From G963678445 sp963678445 (GTDB lineage Bacteria; Hydrogenedentota; Hydrogenedentia; Hydrogenedentales; G963678445): a stretch of 64,000 nt of DNA. Location of the stretch: assembly GCA_963678445.1 (NCBI GenBank), contig OY782877.1:4898001-4962000 (forward strand), in the 5' to 3' direction. The notes beneath the pieces are model-generated. The model was not told the origin of the DNA and searched no databases. It saw only the letters and a program-made list of their open reading frames with translations. The position numbers and the translations under genes were made by a program. Of the stretch, positions 17,568 through 26,323 are shown piece by piece; positions within the stretch are counted from its first letter, which is position 1, and each line of letters starts with the position of its first letter.

Positions 17568-18510
17568 GAGGTTCCTCCTGCCAATTGATGATGGTGGCGC
17601 GGTTAGTGTTTACAGCGACTACAGCGGAACACGCGGCGCGTATCTTTCCACCACGCCGTGTAGCCACCCCTGTGATCTTAAAAAAATGAGAGCTTACCTT
17701 ACAATACTTGCGTATCGTATTCAATGTATCATCTGAAATTCGCAATTCATCGGCAATTTGTTCGTACGAACCAAAACCCTGATCGTCGCCCGTCGCAAGT
17801 TCCCCGTCGGGTCCTGCCCGAAAATGAATAATGTCGCGAACTACCCCTGCATCCATATCCGGCAACGACAGTAAGACGGCCTCGGAAGCCGTGTTCAAAT
17901 TGATGCGGCCATCACCGTACACTGTTGTAATGTATTTTAGCCCTGGCTGATGCGCTTTACCAAACCAGTCGTCGTCTTTCACAGCGCGCATGTAGCGCAG
18001 TTCCTCAATCGCCTGAAAGGGAGCCTTGCCCTCCCCATCATGCACCCCCTTTGTACGACGGGTCCAGATTTTACGCACCGCCGAACGGCTTAGTCCCTCC
18101 ATCGCTTCCAGCACGGGCTTGTCTGCACTGTTTACATCGATACGCCGATCTTCATCCTCAATGATATAGGCAACATAGTCCTCTTCGAAGTTTTCAGTAT
18201 ACTCGAAATACTTGCTTTCACCGAGTAAGTCTTTAAACTGCGCCCAAGGCTGTCCTAAATGCGTTGAACCTTTGCTTTCTTCGTCTTCACTCAATGCGTC
18301 ATTAAAGACTTTGTTACGCAGTTCGACAATGCCCCGTTGTACTGCGGCGCGCGCCATTAACAAGGCCTGACTATGGTCGAGTGAATAAGCGGCAGCGCGT
18401 CGATCGAGCATAGCGCGATAGCCAAAGCCAACCGTCACTACCGTCAGGATCGCCAACACCCACAGTACGCAGACGAGCACGAAGCCTTCTTTACGCACTC
18501 TTCTGCTCAT
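17557..18510 (-). CDS. gspK: Minor pseudopilin GspK
   Basis: 317 residues. Tip pseudopilin that caps the T2SS pseudopilus. The prepilin-type N-terminus is KEGFVLVCVLWVLAILTVVTVGFGY, lacking Glu at +5 as is normal for GspK. The body has the helix-hairpin 'saposin-like' features RINLNTASEAVLLSLPDMDAG and DRRIDVNSADKPVLEAMEGLS, typical of the family. ATG 18510 overlaps the gspJ stop by ATGA. It is ordered I-J-K as in canonical T2SS operons. Confidence 0.93.
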   Translation of the reverse strand: MSRRVRKEGFVLVCVLWVLAILTVVTVGFGYRAMLDRRAAAYSLDHSQALLMARAAVQRGIVELRNKVFNDALSEDEESKGSTHLGQPWAQFKDLLGESKYFEYTENFEEDYVAYIIEDEDRRIDVNSADKPVLEAMEGLSRSAVRKIWTRRTKGVHDGEGKAPFQAIEELRYMRAVKDDDWFGKAHQPGLKYITTVYGDGRINLNTASEAVLLSLPDMDAGVVRDIIHFRAGPDGELATGDDQGFGSYEQIADELRISDDTLNTIRKYCKVSSHFFKITGVATRRGGKIRAACSAVVAVNTNRATIINWQEEPLGS

Positions 18511-19259
18511 ATCAACCCCTGCAACCGCTCTTCGAGCATTTTGTTGTCCAACATCGCATTAGGCGCACGCATGGGCATGGTGGAAACCCACTCAAAGCGT
18601 TTGGATTTTTCATCTGGATCTTGAATCACAAATTTTATCTCGATCCCTTGCGGCAATCCCCACCCCTGTCGATGTTTATTCACCTTGTAGGGTGTTACCG
18701 GTTCCGGGGGAATATCTTCATCCCGCACAGCAGGACGCGGCGTCCAGAGATAGCGAATCTGGAAATCGACCAAATCCGTCGCAATTGTAAATTTTTCCTT
18801 CTTGCGCAATTTGATACGCTCCCGATCCAACTCTTCCCCAAAGCGAGGTTGCTTGGGCAACGCCATATCGACCAGGGCTTCCTCACGAATCAGTTTCTTC
18901 TGACTACGTTGATAACGATAGCGCACACGCAATAGATGACGCCCTTCGGCTTCCTCCACATTCATTGGCTCGGCAACGATAAACATCGTCACCTCGTCCT
19001 TTTCTCCCTCGAAAAGGTGTCCTGCCCGTGGCAAGATGTTGTTCATTTCACGTTGAAAAATCGTGATCAGATTGCGTGCATCCTGGTAGGCGTCAAAATC
19101 CTGCTCTACCGCGCGCCAGGAACCGATGGCGGAATGAAAAAGAGTATAGACCGCCGTCATCACGATGCTTAGCAGCATCGAGGCGATCAAAAGCTCCACC
19201 AGGGTAAACCCGCGATTACGGGCATGTCGGATGGCTATTCGGGTTCGGGCGGCAACCAT
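18507..19259 (-). CDS. gspJ: Minor pseudopilin GspJ
   Basis: 250 residues with a type IV prepilin leader: RNRGFTLVELLIASMLLSIVMTAVYTLF, so cleavage is after Gly with Phe +1 and Glu +5. The globular part includes EVTMFIVAEP and RYRYQRSQKKLIREEALVDM, and a C-terminal IKFVIQDP strand, as in GspJ. It overlaps gspI (stop at 19235, start here at 19259) and gspK, showing tight translational coupling. Confidence 0.9.
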   Translation of the reverse strand: MVAARTRIAIRHARNRGFTLVELLIASMLLSIVMTAVYTLFHSAIGSWRAVEQDFDAYQDARNLITIFQREMNNILPRAGHLFEGEKDEVTMFIVAEPMNVEEAEGRHLLRVRYRYQRSQKKLIREEALVDMALPKQPRFGEELDRERIKLRKKEKFTIATDLVDFQIRYLWTPRPAVRDEDIPPEPVTPYKVNKHRQGWGLPQGIEIKFVIQDPDEKSKRFEWVSTMPMRAPNAMLDNKMLEERLQGLI

Positions 19260-19699
19260 AACTTCTCCGGTAGCAGAAGGGTCTCCCCTATCGCTTCAAA
19301 GTCCTTTCCGGCCCGTGTCCAGGCTATACGCACGGCTACTTTCCCCATGTAGCCCGTGAACAGTTTCTCCAGGCGTTCCCGCTCCACCTCCTCAATGTCT
19401 AGGGGGATCTCCGGCTTGGGCACTTCCACCTTTTTGATTTCCCACTGGTAGGAAAAGCGATCGTTGGGCGAGTCAAAGGTTCCCTGACCACTGCTTTCTT
19501 TCACTTGGGGCTGTAATTCGAATTTATTGACAACCTTCTCCAACAAAAAACGGGCGGTAGTGTAATCCTGTGCTTGCCCCCGGGTAATAATTGCCTGGCG
19601 GATTGCGCTTTGAATGGTAACTGCGCCAATGCTCAGCAGGCCCATGGCGACAATTGTTTCCACGAGAATGTAGCCCGCTCGTTTTCGCAATCCGCTCAT
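19235..19699 (-). CDS. gspI: Minor pseudopilin GspI
   Basis: 154 residues. The leader RKRAGYILVETIVAMGLLSIGAVTI carries Gly -1, Tyr +1 and Glu +5, a slight variant of the usual G-FTL-E. The short soluble domain (WEIKKVEV, VRIAWTRAGKDFE) fits GspI, which forms the tip complex with GspJ and GspK. ATGA overlap with gspH upstream and a 25-base overlap with gspJ downstream. The family assignment rests on the leader and on gene order. Confidence 0.82.
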   Translation of the reverse strand: MSGLRKRAGYILVETIVAMGLLSIGAVTIQSAIRQAIITRGQAQDYTTARFLLEKVVNKFELQPQVKESSGQGTFDSPNDRFSYQWEIKKVEVPKPEIPLDIEEVERERLEKLFTGYMGKVAVRIAWTRAGKDFEAIGETLLLPEKLWLPPEPE

Positions 19700-20238
19700 T
19701 GCCGTTCCACCTTGATCTTGCCCATCGCCCCCAGGGTAATGATCTTGAAGCCCGTATCCCGGCTGCGTTCGTCTTTAAAACTCAATTCCACCCGATCGCA
19801 TACGCCATTGGGAAAGCAAGCGATGTAATATGCGTCCTGATGACGATCCTTACGCAGCTTTTTGCTCCGTCCCAAGGTCAGCCATTCAGGGAGATAGTGC
19901 ACCTTCCCATAGGCCTCCGTCACCGGTTCAAACAATTTTTCATCATCCTCCTTCCCCGCCAGATACATCACCCAATACGTACGCTCCTGCTCGTTCAGAT
20001 AAAGACGGTACTCCCGCGAATCACTCACGGCGCGTTCCTGCACGAAGGCCAGCAAAGCGACAAAATCATTTTGCACACTGCGCAACTGCATGTTCGCCAT
20101 AGAACTGCCATATACCGGTACAATCGCCGCTGTAACGATGGTCATTACCGACAGCACAACCACTAGCTCCAGAAAAGTGAATCCGGAAGATGCGCTTATA
20201 GCACGCGCCTTAGTGGCTGAATTCTGAAAAGGTGTCAT
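19696..20238 (-). CDS. gspH: Minor pseudopilin GspH, start codon inside a repeat element
   Basis: 180 residues. Prepilin leader ASSGFTFLELVVVLSVMTIVTAAIVPVYG with Gly -1, Phe +1 and Glu +5 (residues about 18-46). The body contains DFVALLAFVQERAVSDSREYRLYLNEQERTYW and an IITLGAMGKIKVE C-terminus, consistent with GspH/FimT. ATG 20238 lies inside the outermost of three tandem R repeats, so about the first ten residues are repeat-encoded. No strong ribosome-binding site precedes it and no other in-frame ATG, GTG or TTG exists before the leader, so this start is the only reasonable one. Confidence 0.85.
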   Translation of the reverse strand: MTPFQNSATKARAISASSGFTFLELVVVLSVMTIVTAAIVPVYGSSMANMQLRSVQNDFVALLAFVQERAVSDSREYRLYLNEQERTYWVMYLAGKEDDEKLFEPVTEAYGKVHYLPEWLTLGRSKKLRKDRHQDAYYIACFPNGVCDRVELSFKDERSRDTGFKIITLGAMGKIKVERQ

Positions 20239-20507
20239 AAAAACTATCTTTTTCTGCGGTCAACAACGGCAAGGATCATATCTCTTGCTTGTGGTCGCTG
20301 GACCGCTTTGATGGCTAAAAATCCGAAAAGGTCTCATAAAAACTATCTTTTCCTGCAGTCAACAACGGCAAGGACTATATCTCTTGCTTGTGGTCGCTGG
20401 ACCGCTTTGATGGCTAAAAATCTGAAAAGGTCTCATAAAAACTATCTTTTTCTGCGGTCAACAACGGCAAGGACTATATCTCTTGCTTGTGGTCGCTGGA
20501 CCACCCT
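20209..20507 (+). repeat. Three tandem 99-bp copies of the dispersed element, R2-R4
   Basis: Three near-identical units with an exact 99-base period (for example AAACTATC at 20241, 20340 and 20439). Each ends in the two-hairpin module: GCAAG/CTTGC, then GTGGTC-GCTG-GACCRC. They separate gspG from gspH. The first copy overlaps the gspH coding start; the last ends 9 bases before the gspG stop codon. Confidence 0.92.
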
Positions 20508-20515
20508 AGACGAGT

Positions 20516-20905
20516 TTATTCCGGCATTTCCGAAGAGCTTGTCACATCATCCGGCGTACCTGCAGATCCGTCAGGCCCCGAAGAAAAGACCTGATAGTCG
20601 GCTTTTTTGATGCTTGTTGGCGGCTCGTAGTTGTAAGGATTACCCCACGGGTCGTTACGTACTTCGCGAATATAATTGCGATCCCCACTGACGAGATCTT
20701 CCAGCGTGTCCGGGTACGTGTCATTATGATCCAGCGCGTACAAATCGATCGCATTGCTGTAGCTCATAATATCGCCCTTGGCAGCACGAATTTGTGTTTC
20801 TATCACACGTCCGCTGTACACCGTCACAACCATACCGGCCAAAATACCGATAATCACGGTGACCAGAATCAGCTCAATTAATGTAAAACCACCATTATTG
20901 CTCAT
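20516..20905 (-). CDS. gspG: Major pseudopilin GspG
   Basis: 129 residues from ATG 20905 (GGGAG 6 bases upstream). Leader MSNNGGFTLIELILVTVIIGILAGMVV with Gly -1, Phe +1 and Glu +5, followed by the GspG hallmarks: AAKGDIMSYSNAIDLYALDHNDTYPDTLEDLV, NDPWGNPYNYEPP and the C-terminal VFSSGPDGSAGTPDDV calcium-binding loop. It polymerises into the pseudopilus that pushes substrates through the secretin. It is flanked on both sides by R repeats. Confidence 0.95.
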   Translation of the reverse strand: MSNNGGFTLIELILVTVIIGILAGMVVTVYSGRVIETQIRAAKGDIMSYSNAIDLYALDHNDTYPDTLEDLVSGDRNYIREVRNDPWGNPYNYEPPTSIKKADYQVFSSGPDGSAGTPDDVTSSSEMPE

Positions 20906-20997
20906 ATGTATCTCCCAAAACTTCCTCGGCAACGCGCTACATCAAGGGCGTTGCCCGTTACTTTATTTTCTACTTATAGCCTTTTTGTTTTTTATAG

Positions 20998-21112
20998 CTC
21001 TTTCTTTTTACAAAAAAAGAAAGGAACAAAGAAAAATGAATATGTAAATTAGCTTCGCTTTGATTACCCTCGGCAAGGACCCTATATTTTGGTTGTGGCC
21101 TCTGGACCACCT
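20998..21112 (+). repeat. Dispersed element, long form, copy R5
   Basis: Long form of the element. A T-rich/A-rich hairpin (CTTTCTTTTT/AAAAAGAAAG, 20999-21023) comes first, then AAAGAAAAATG, TTAGCTTCGCTTTGATTACCC, and the terminal module GGCAAGGACC ... GTGGCC-TCTG-GACCAC. It lies between gspF and gspG. Confidence 0.85.
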
Positions 21113-21163
21113 TAATAACGTTTTTTAGCCTTGCAATGGGGACAAGCTACTACACAAATTGTA

Positions 21164-22378
21164 TCATGCCCCGATAGCGGAACTCAGTGTCAACATGGGC
21201 AGCAGCATCGCCACCACGAGAAATCCTACGATAACACCCATGATTACAATCAGTAAAGGCTCAAACAGCGCGGTCATGGCTTTTACCGCCCTATCCACTT
21301 CGGTGTCATACGCATCGGCGACGCGCTTGGCCACCGCGCCAATACGTCCACTCTCTTCCCCTACCGCAAACATGCTCACGACCATGGGGGGGAAATAAAC
21401 CGACGTATTCATGCTCTCGCTCATGCTCTCCCCCTCCGTCACCCCATTAAGCAAGGCGGTCACTTCATCTCGTATGAGGAGATTGCTCATGGTCTGCGCT
21501 GTGATACGAATCGCCATCAGCACGGGCACGCCATTGTCCATCAACGTACCCAAGGTACGGGCAAATTTCGCCATTTCATACTTCTGCACCACCGTGCGTA
21601 TCACAGGAATCTTGAGCCATAGCGCGTCGAACTTGCGTCGTCCCACCTCCGTCTTGTGGTAGGAAATGAGCGCACTTATCAGAAAGATAATCGCGATCAG
21701 CACCGCCCACCACCATGTGCCCATGAAGTTGCAGAAGGCCATCACCATCATGGTAGGACGGGGCAATTCCGCATTGAACTCTTCAAAAATCGCAATAAAC
21801 TTGGGAAATACGAAGGAAACGAGGATGAATATGGCCGCAGAACCAACTACGCTCAGGAATATCGGATAGACCATTGCTGACACTACCTTGCCGCGCAGCT
21901 CCTCCTCCTGTTCACCGAAAGCCACAATGCGCCAAAGCACCTCATCCAGCATGCCGCCGGTCTCCCCCGCCCGCACCATACTGCAATACATGGGGGGAAA
22001 CAGTTTGGGATGCTTGTCCATCGCATCTGCCAGACTGCTACCGTTCTGCACATCATCGCGAAGCTGGTCGATAACCTCTGCCAGTTTGGGGTTTTCCGTC
22101 TGCGCCACCAGCGTGCGCAATGCACGGGTAATCAACATGCCGGATTCGGTAAGGTTGGCCAGTTGACGGAAGAAAATGTTTCGTTCTTTCAGGCGAATAC
22201 GCTTTAGCGCCTGCTTCAGCACATCCTTTTTCTCCTCCGCAACATACTCCTCCACCTTGAGCGGAAAATAGCCCATGTCGCGCAAACGCGCCACGGCAGC
22301 GCGTTTATTCTCCGCTTCCAGCACCCCTTTGAGGGTTTCCCCCGGACCTTTTTTTACCTCATATTGAAATCGCGGCAT
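21164..22378 (-). CDS. gspF: T2SS inner-membrane platform protein GspF
   Basis: 404 residues, standard length. Polytopic core of the T2SS inner-membrane platform that couples GspE to pseudopilus assembly. Two repeated GspF domains: the first has FFRQLANLTESGMLITRALRTL and MVRAGETGGMLDEVLWRI; the second has FARTLGTLMDNGVPVLMAIRI and MFAVGEESGRIGAVAKRVAD. Membrane segments lie near residues 165-190, 218-240 and 373-398. GspE is directly upstream, 53 bases away. Confidence 0.97.
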   Translation of the reverse strand: MPRFQYEVKKGPGETLKGVLEAENKRAAVARLRDMGYFPLKVEEYVAEEKKDVLKQALKRIRLKERNIFFRQLANLTESGMLITRALRTLVAQTENPKLAEVIDQLRDDVQNGSSLADAMDKHPKLFPPMYCSMVRAGETGGMLDEVLWRIVAFGEQEEELRGKVVSAMVYPIFLSVVGSAAIFILVSFVFPKFIAIFEEFNAELPRPTMMVMAFCNFMGTWWWAVLIAIIFLISALISYHKTEVGRRKFDALWLKIPVIRTVVQKYEMAKFARTLGTLMDNGVPVLMAIRITAQTMSNLLIRDEVTALLNGVTEGESMSESMNTSVYFPPMVVSMFAVGEESGRIGAVAKRVADAYDTEVDRAVKAMTALFEPLLIVIMGVIVGFLVVAMLLPMLTLSSAIGA

Positions 22379-22431
22379 AATACTCTGACGCCTTCGTTGT
22401 AGTCCTTCGGAGGGATGCGCTCACTCTTGTG

Positions 22432-24141
22432 TTACGCATCCGCCGTCACACGCAGCACCTCTTCTACAGTGGTTGTTCCCGAACGCACCCGCTGCCAGCC
22501 TGATTTACGCAAGGTGGTCATACCCTCTGCCAACGCCTTGCGCTTAATCTCCAGGGCGGAGGCGTTTCGCACGGTTAATTCCTTGATTTCCTCACTAAAC
22601 GGAAGGATTTCGCAGATGGCCAGTCGTCCCTTGTAACCTGTATGTCGGCAAAAGTCACAGCCTTCGCCTTTTTTAAATACGGTGGATGCTATTTCTTCCT
22701 CGCTCACTTCAAATTCCCGAGCCAGTCCCACATCGTCCGGAACGTATTCCGTGGCGCATTTGAGACAGATACGGCGCACCAGACGTTGCGCCATGGAAGC
22801 GATAAGCGTACTGGATATCAAAAACGGCTCCACCCCCATATCCGTAAGGCGGGTAACCGCGCCGGGGGCATCGTTAGTGTGTAGGGTGCTCAGCACCAAG
22901 TGACCGGTCAGACTGGAACGGATCGCCATCTCCGCTGTCTCGAAGTCACGAATTTCACCCACCAGCATGATATCGGGGTCGTGGCGCAGCATCGCGCGCA
23001 GTCCCATGGAGAAGTCAAAGCCAATCTGGGGCTGTACCTGCATTTGCGAAATACCAGACAACTGGTATTCGATGGGGTCCTCGATGGTGATAATCTTGCG
23101 TTCCAAGCTGTTGAGTTTGTTCAGCGCGGCATACAGGGTTGTCGTTTTACCGCTTCCAGTGGGACCTGTTACCAAGATAATGCCGTGCGGACGCAAAATG
23201 AAGTTGTTGAATAACTCCATATCGCGTCCCTGAAACCCTAAATCGCTTAATGTCAATAACACGGATGCACGACTCAGGATACGCATATTCACGGTCTCGC
23301 CATGGGGCGTGGGCAGAATGGATACACGCAAATCATAGTTGCTGTCGCCAAAGGTGGCCAAGATTTTACCATCTTGCGGCAGGCGTTTTTCGGCAATATT
23401 CATGTTCGCCATGATTTTGACACGCGACACAATCGCGGAATGGAATCCACGAATCGAGGGCGGCGTAGGTACCTGGTGCAAAATACCATCGATACGGTAG
23501 CGAACCCGTAAGCGGTCCTCGAAGGGTTCAATATGGATATCGGTAGTTTCCGAATGGATGGCTTCCAAGATGAGTTCATTGACGAATTTGATAATCGAAG
23601 CATCAATCGTCGCATCGCCCAAATTCGCCGTCGTCCCCTCTGCCTCCAGGTTCACCACCGCTTCTGCATTCTCTTCATTATGCAGAATACGCTCCATCGT
23701 ATCCGCCCCCACCCCATACAGCTCTTTGATAGTGCGCTGTATTTCCTGAGGTGTAGTGACCGCCGCCTCAATACGCCGCTTCAATACAAGACGTATATCA
23801 TCCAGCAAATGGGTGTTGAGCGGATCACAGACCGCAATTACCAAGGTACCATTGCGCTCTTCCACGGGCACAAACTGGTAGTGGGTCGCGAAACGCGCAG
23901 GGGTCGTATCGATAATTTCGCTGGAAAGCTCCAGCTTGGAGGGTACGACAAAACGCATCTCGCAAAAGTCCGCCAGACAGCGGTAGATCGCTTCCTGGGA
24001 AGCGAGACCCAGTTGCGGAATCACCTCCCACAACGGCACTTCTTTTTTTTGCGACTCTGCGCGAGCGCGTTCCAGCTTCGCCTCGTCCACCACGCCCGTG
24101 CGCAGCAAATGCTTCTCAAAACCTTTCGATTCCAGCACCAT
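22432..24141 (-). CDS. gspE: T2SS assembly ATPase GspE
   Basis: 569 residues from ATG 24141; a TTG at 24171 in frame is an alternative. Hexameric ATPase powering pseudopilus extension. The N-terminal MshEN-type domain (about 1-150) precedes the catalytic half. Walker A is GPTGSGKTTTLYAAL, the Asp box is ITIEDPIEYQ, Walker B is DPDIMLVGEIRD, and the His box is GHLVLSTLHTNDA. The zinc-binding CLKC ... CDFC pair is present, which separates GspE/PilB from PilT. It is first in the gspE-F-G-H-I-J-K-L-M-C-D operon. The 225 bases upstream show nothing distinctive. Confidence 0.97.
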   Translation of the reverse strand: MVLESKGFEKHLLRTGVVDEAKLERARAESQKKEVPLWEVIPQLGLASQEAIYRCLADFCEMRFVVPSKLELSSEIIDTTPARFATHYQFVPVEERNGTLVIAVCDPLNTHLLDDIRLVLKRRIEAAVTTPQEIQRTIKELYGVGADTMERILHNEENAEAVVNLEAEGTTANLGDATIDASIIKFVNELILEAIHSETTDIHIEPFEDRLRVRYRIDGILHQVPTPPSIRGFHSAIVSRVKIMANMNIAEKRLPQDGKILATFGDSNYDLRVSILPTPHGETVNMRILSRASVLLTLSDLGFQGRDMELFNNFILRPHGIILVTGPTGSGKTTTLYAALNKLNSLERKIITIEDPIEYQLSGISQMQVQPQIGFDFSMGLRAMLRHDPDIMLVGEIRDFETAEMAIRSSLTGHLVLSTLHTNDAPGAVTRLTDMGVEPFLISSTLIASMAQRLVRRICLKCATEYVPDDVGLAREFEVSEEEIASTVFKKGEGCDFCRHTGYKGRLAICEILPFSEEIKELTVRNASALEIKRKALAEGMTTLRKSGWQRVRSGTTTVEEVLRVTADA

Positions 24142-24365
24142 CGCCCTCCCAAACCGTCGGGACCATTTCAAACAGGCTCAACCTGTTTCCATCTACCCAA
24201 ACTTTTTAAGCGCCTACCCTCTTTCTCCCGTCCAAAACATCGCGTATAAGCTACGTCGGCATACGCCTCGGCGAAAAAGAGAGCAAGACATGTAAAACTA
24301 TATACTTAGCGATATCGTACCACAGCGACAAAAAGGCCTTCAAACCCCATGCGCTGGAAAATTCT

Positions 24366-25379
24366 TTATTTCGATGAATCCATACGGGCAATTGCGGCCT
24401 GTGCCGCTTGCGCCAGCGCCATGTGGCCACTTTCCATAACCTCTTCGTAAAGCGCCCGGGCTTTAACAGAATCCTGTTGTTCCTGTAAATAGAGATCGCC
24501 CAGGTTCAACGTCAACTGAGCCACCGCAATAGGGTTCGAACAGCGGGTACGCACCTGTTCCAACATGGCGGTACGCAGCATTTCGCCGCCTGCATTTTCC
24601 TGCGCCACCAAACGCTCCATCGCCCCAATCGCTTCCGACGCTACCAGGGAATCGGGGTAACGGGAAACCACTTTCTCTAGTTCAACAAAGGGGTCCTGCG
24701 TGCTGTTCACCGCTGCAGCCAGTTGATACAAGGCATTAAAACCATCTGTACGCGCCTCACTCAACAGATTCAGCCGGTGCGCATTTTCGGGATTGTTCCG
24801 AAACGTATCCCAGTAGCTTCCCCGCAGTTTCTCATAGGCGGCATACGATTCTGCATAACGTTGGCCATGCTCAAATTCCAGTTCTGCTAAAAACTGCTGT
24901 GCCTCACCTGCCCGTGGATCTTCTGGATAGGTGGCAAGGGCGTCTTCCAAGGTCTGGCATGCCTGTAAATACTGCTGCGAGGCGTTTTTTTTGGCCAGAA
25001 TCAATGCTTGCTCCATGGGAGAAGCAGCTACTTCCACCACGGGCGCAGCGGTCTCAACCGCTCCATCACGCCAGGTATAGGCAACAATGGAAAACAGGAG
25101 CAGACACGTAGCAAGCCCACTCAACCACAGGCTGCGACGCCAAGGGAAACGGCGCATACGCCATTCTTCACAGCGCGCCTGCAATGCAGGACGCAGATCG
25201 CCCGTAAACTCAATCGGCGTTTGCGGTAATTCCCCTACAAACGTGCGCATCTCTTCCATTTCCGCCCGACAAGCCGGACAATGCGCCATATGTTGCTCCA
25301 ATTGATGCGCTTCCCCTGCGCTCAGCGGCTCATATAGGGAAGCGGCTATCAAGCCCTCTATTTTTCGGCAACTTTTCAT
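24366..25379 (-). CDS. Anti-sigma factor with zinc finger, one membrane segment and TPR-like outer part
   Basis: 337 residues. The N-terminus holds a zf-HC2 anti-sigma zinc motif, HMAHCPAC (about residues 30-37), which binds ECF sigma factors. One membrane helix (about 85-101, LWLSGLATCLLLFSIVAY) follows, then a long external helical region (about 115-337) with TPR-like periodicity, such as QACQTLEDALATYPEDPRAGEAQQFLAEL and LTLNLGDLYLQEQQDSVKARALYEEVME. It follows the sigma gene by 27 bases. The outer TPR-like part is a plausible stress sensor or docking module (inference). Confidence 0.85.
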   Translation of the reverse strand: MKSCRKIEGLIAASLYEPLSAGEAHQLEQHMAHCPACRAEMEEMRTFVGELPQTPIEFTGDLRPALQARCEEWRMRRFPWRRSLWLSGLATCLLLFSIVAYTWRDGAVETAAPVVEVAASPMEQALILAKKNASQQYLQACQTLEDALATYPEDPRAGEAQQFLAELEFEHGQRYAESYAAYEKLRGSYWDTFRNNPENAHRLNLLSEARTDGFNALYQLAAAVNSTQDPFVELEKVVSRYPDSLVASEAIGAMERLVAQENAGGEMLRTAMLEQVRTRCSNPIAVAQLTLNLGDLYLQEQQDSVKARALYEEVMESGHMALAQAAQAAIARMDSSK

Positions 25380-25406
25380 ACGTAGTTCCTTGCGCTCCCT
25401 TGGTCG

Positions 25407-25988
25407 TCAGACCTGCTCCTTAACCTCTTCCAACGCCTTGCGCAACTTCTTCAACGCGCGAAATAAATGTACCTTCACACTGCCTACCGTACACCCCAGC
25501 TCCGTCGCAATCTCCGTCAATTGCAGGCCTTCATAATGACGCAATATAAAAACTGTTTTCTGCGTCTTCGACAAACTTTGCAACGCTTGCTGCATATGCA
25601 TTTCTATCTCGTTAGCACGCACCACCTCTGCCGTACCTCGGGTAACCGGCTCCACCGCCGCCCCTTCGGAATCCGGCACGTAGGTCTCATCAAAACGTTC
25701 ATGACGGCGACGGTTGCGGCGACGCACATGGTCTATGGCCTGATTGCTCGTCAAACGCAGCAACCACGGCAGAAAATCCCCCGTGGGCTGCCATTGCCCG
25801 ATCTTGCGATAGGCTTTGAACAAGGCGTCCTGACTCACATCCAAAGCATCCTCTCGATTTCCTGTCACCCGATACGCAACCGCATACACCCGGCCCTGGT
25901 GACGTCGCACCAGCTCCTCAAATGCCTGCTGCTCACCTTGTTTCAAACTCAAGGCCAGCGTCTTATCATCCTGAGCCGATAGGTCCAT
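25407..25988 (-). CDS. ECF (RpoE-type) RNA polymerase sigma factor
   Basis: 193 residues from ATG 25988. Region 2 is AFEELVRRHQGRVYAVAYRVTGNREDALDVSQDALFKAYR, with LLRLTSNQAIDHVRRRNRRR as the DNA-melting part. Region 4 is LSKTQKTVFILRHYEGLQLTEIATELGCTVGSVKVHLFRALKKLRK with the helix-turn-helix. A linker of about 30 residues separates them. It pairs with the adjacent anti-sigma gene. The regulon is unknown; nearby T2SS and glycan genes suggest the cell envelope, but this is only positional. Confidence 0.95.
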   Translation of the reverse strand: MDLSAQDDKTLALSLKQGEQQAFEELVRRHQGRVYAVAYRVTGNREDALDVSQDALFKAYRKIGQWQPTGDFLPWLLRLTSNQAIDHVRRRNRRRHERFDETYVPDSEGAAVEPVTRGTAEVVRANEIEMHMQQALQSLSKTQKTVFILRHYEGLQLTEIATELGCTVGSVKVHLFRALKKLRKALEEVKEQV

Positions 25989-26116
25989 CAAACATCTTTC
26001 AGCACCGGCAATCCGCCGTGCTTTTCCTTCCCGGCTTGTTTAAGTAACGTTGCAACTCGTAAAAAGGTTTACAAGGCCTACCATAGCACGATTTTAAGGG
26101 CAATTGTAAGCGTACC

Positions 26117-26305
26117 CTATGAAAACAAAGCGGTCCAAAGCTGTTGGATAGCGCTGCGATGTGCGTAATAGAAGAGAAAACTGAAGCGGAGAAAGAAAGC
26201 AGTCGCCCCCCCCAGAATCCACAACCCCCAAAAGAGCATAACCAGACGGGATTGTCCAATTCGGGCAGCAAAATCATTAATTTTTTGGAAATAAGGAAGT
26301 TGCAT
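26117..26305 (-). CDS. Small membrane protein, 62 residues
   Basis: Begins at ATG 26305 with AAGGAA 7 bases upstream, 18 bases after the DUF2304 gene. Sequence starts MQLPYFQKINDFAARIGQSR and has one membrane segment of about 25 residues (LVMLFWGLWILGGATAFFLRFSFLFYYA). I recognise no family. Good ribosome-binding site and operon position support it as real; it is probably an accessory membrane component of the glycosyltransferase cluster. Confidence 0.6.
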   Translation of the reverse strand: MQLPYFQKINDFAARIGQSRLVMLFWGLWILGGATAFFLRFSFLFYYAHRSAIQQLWTALFS

Positions 26306-26323
26306 TAGGCGTTTCCTTGTGCA

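Noticed and set aside
20209..20507. CRISPR-like array
   Set aside because: The three units repeat over their full 99 bases, with no unique spacers and no cas genes, and the same unit occurs singly elsewhere.
24520..24560. tRNA-like GGTTCGAAC string
   Set aside because: It lies in the anti-sigma coding frame, and no acceptor stem or cloverleaf can be drawn around it.
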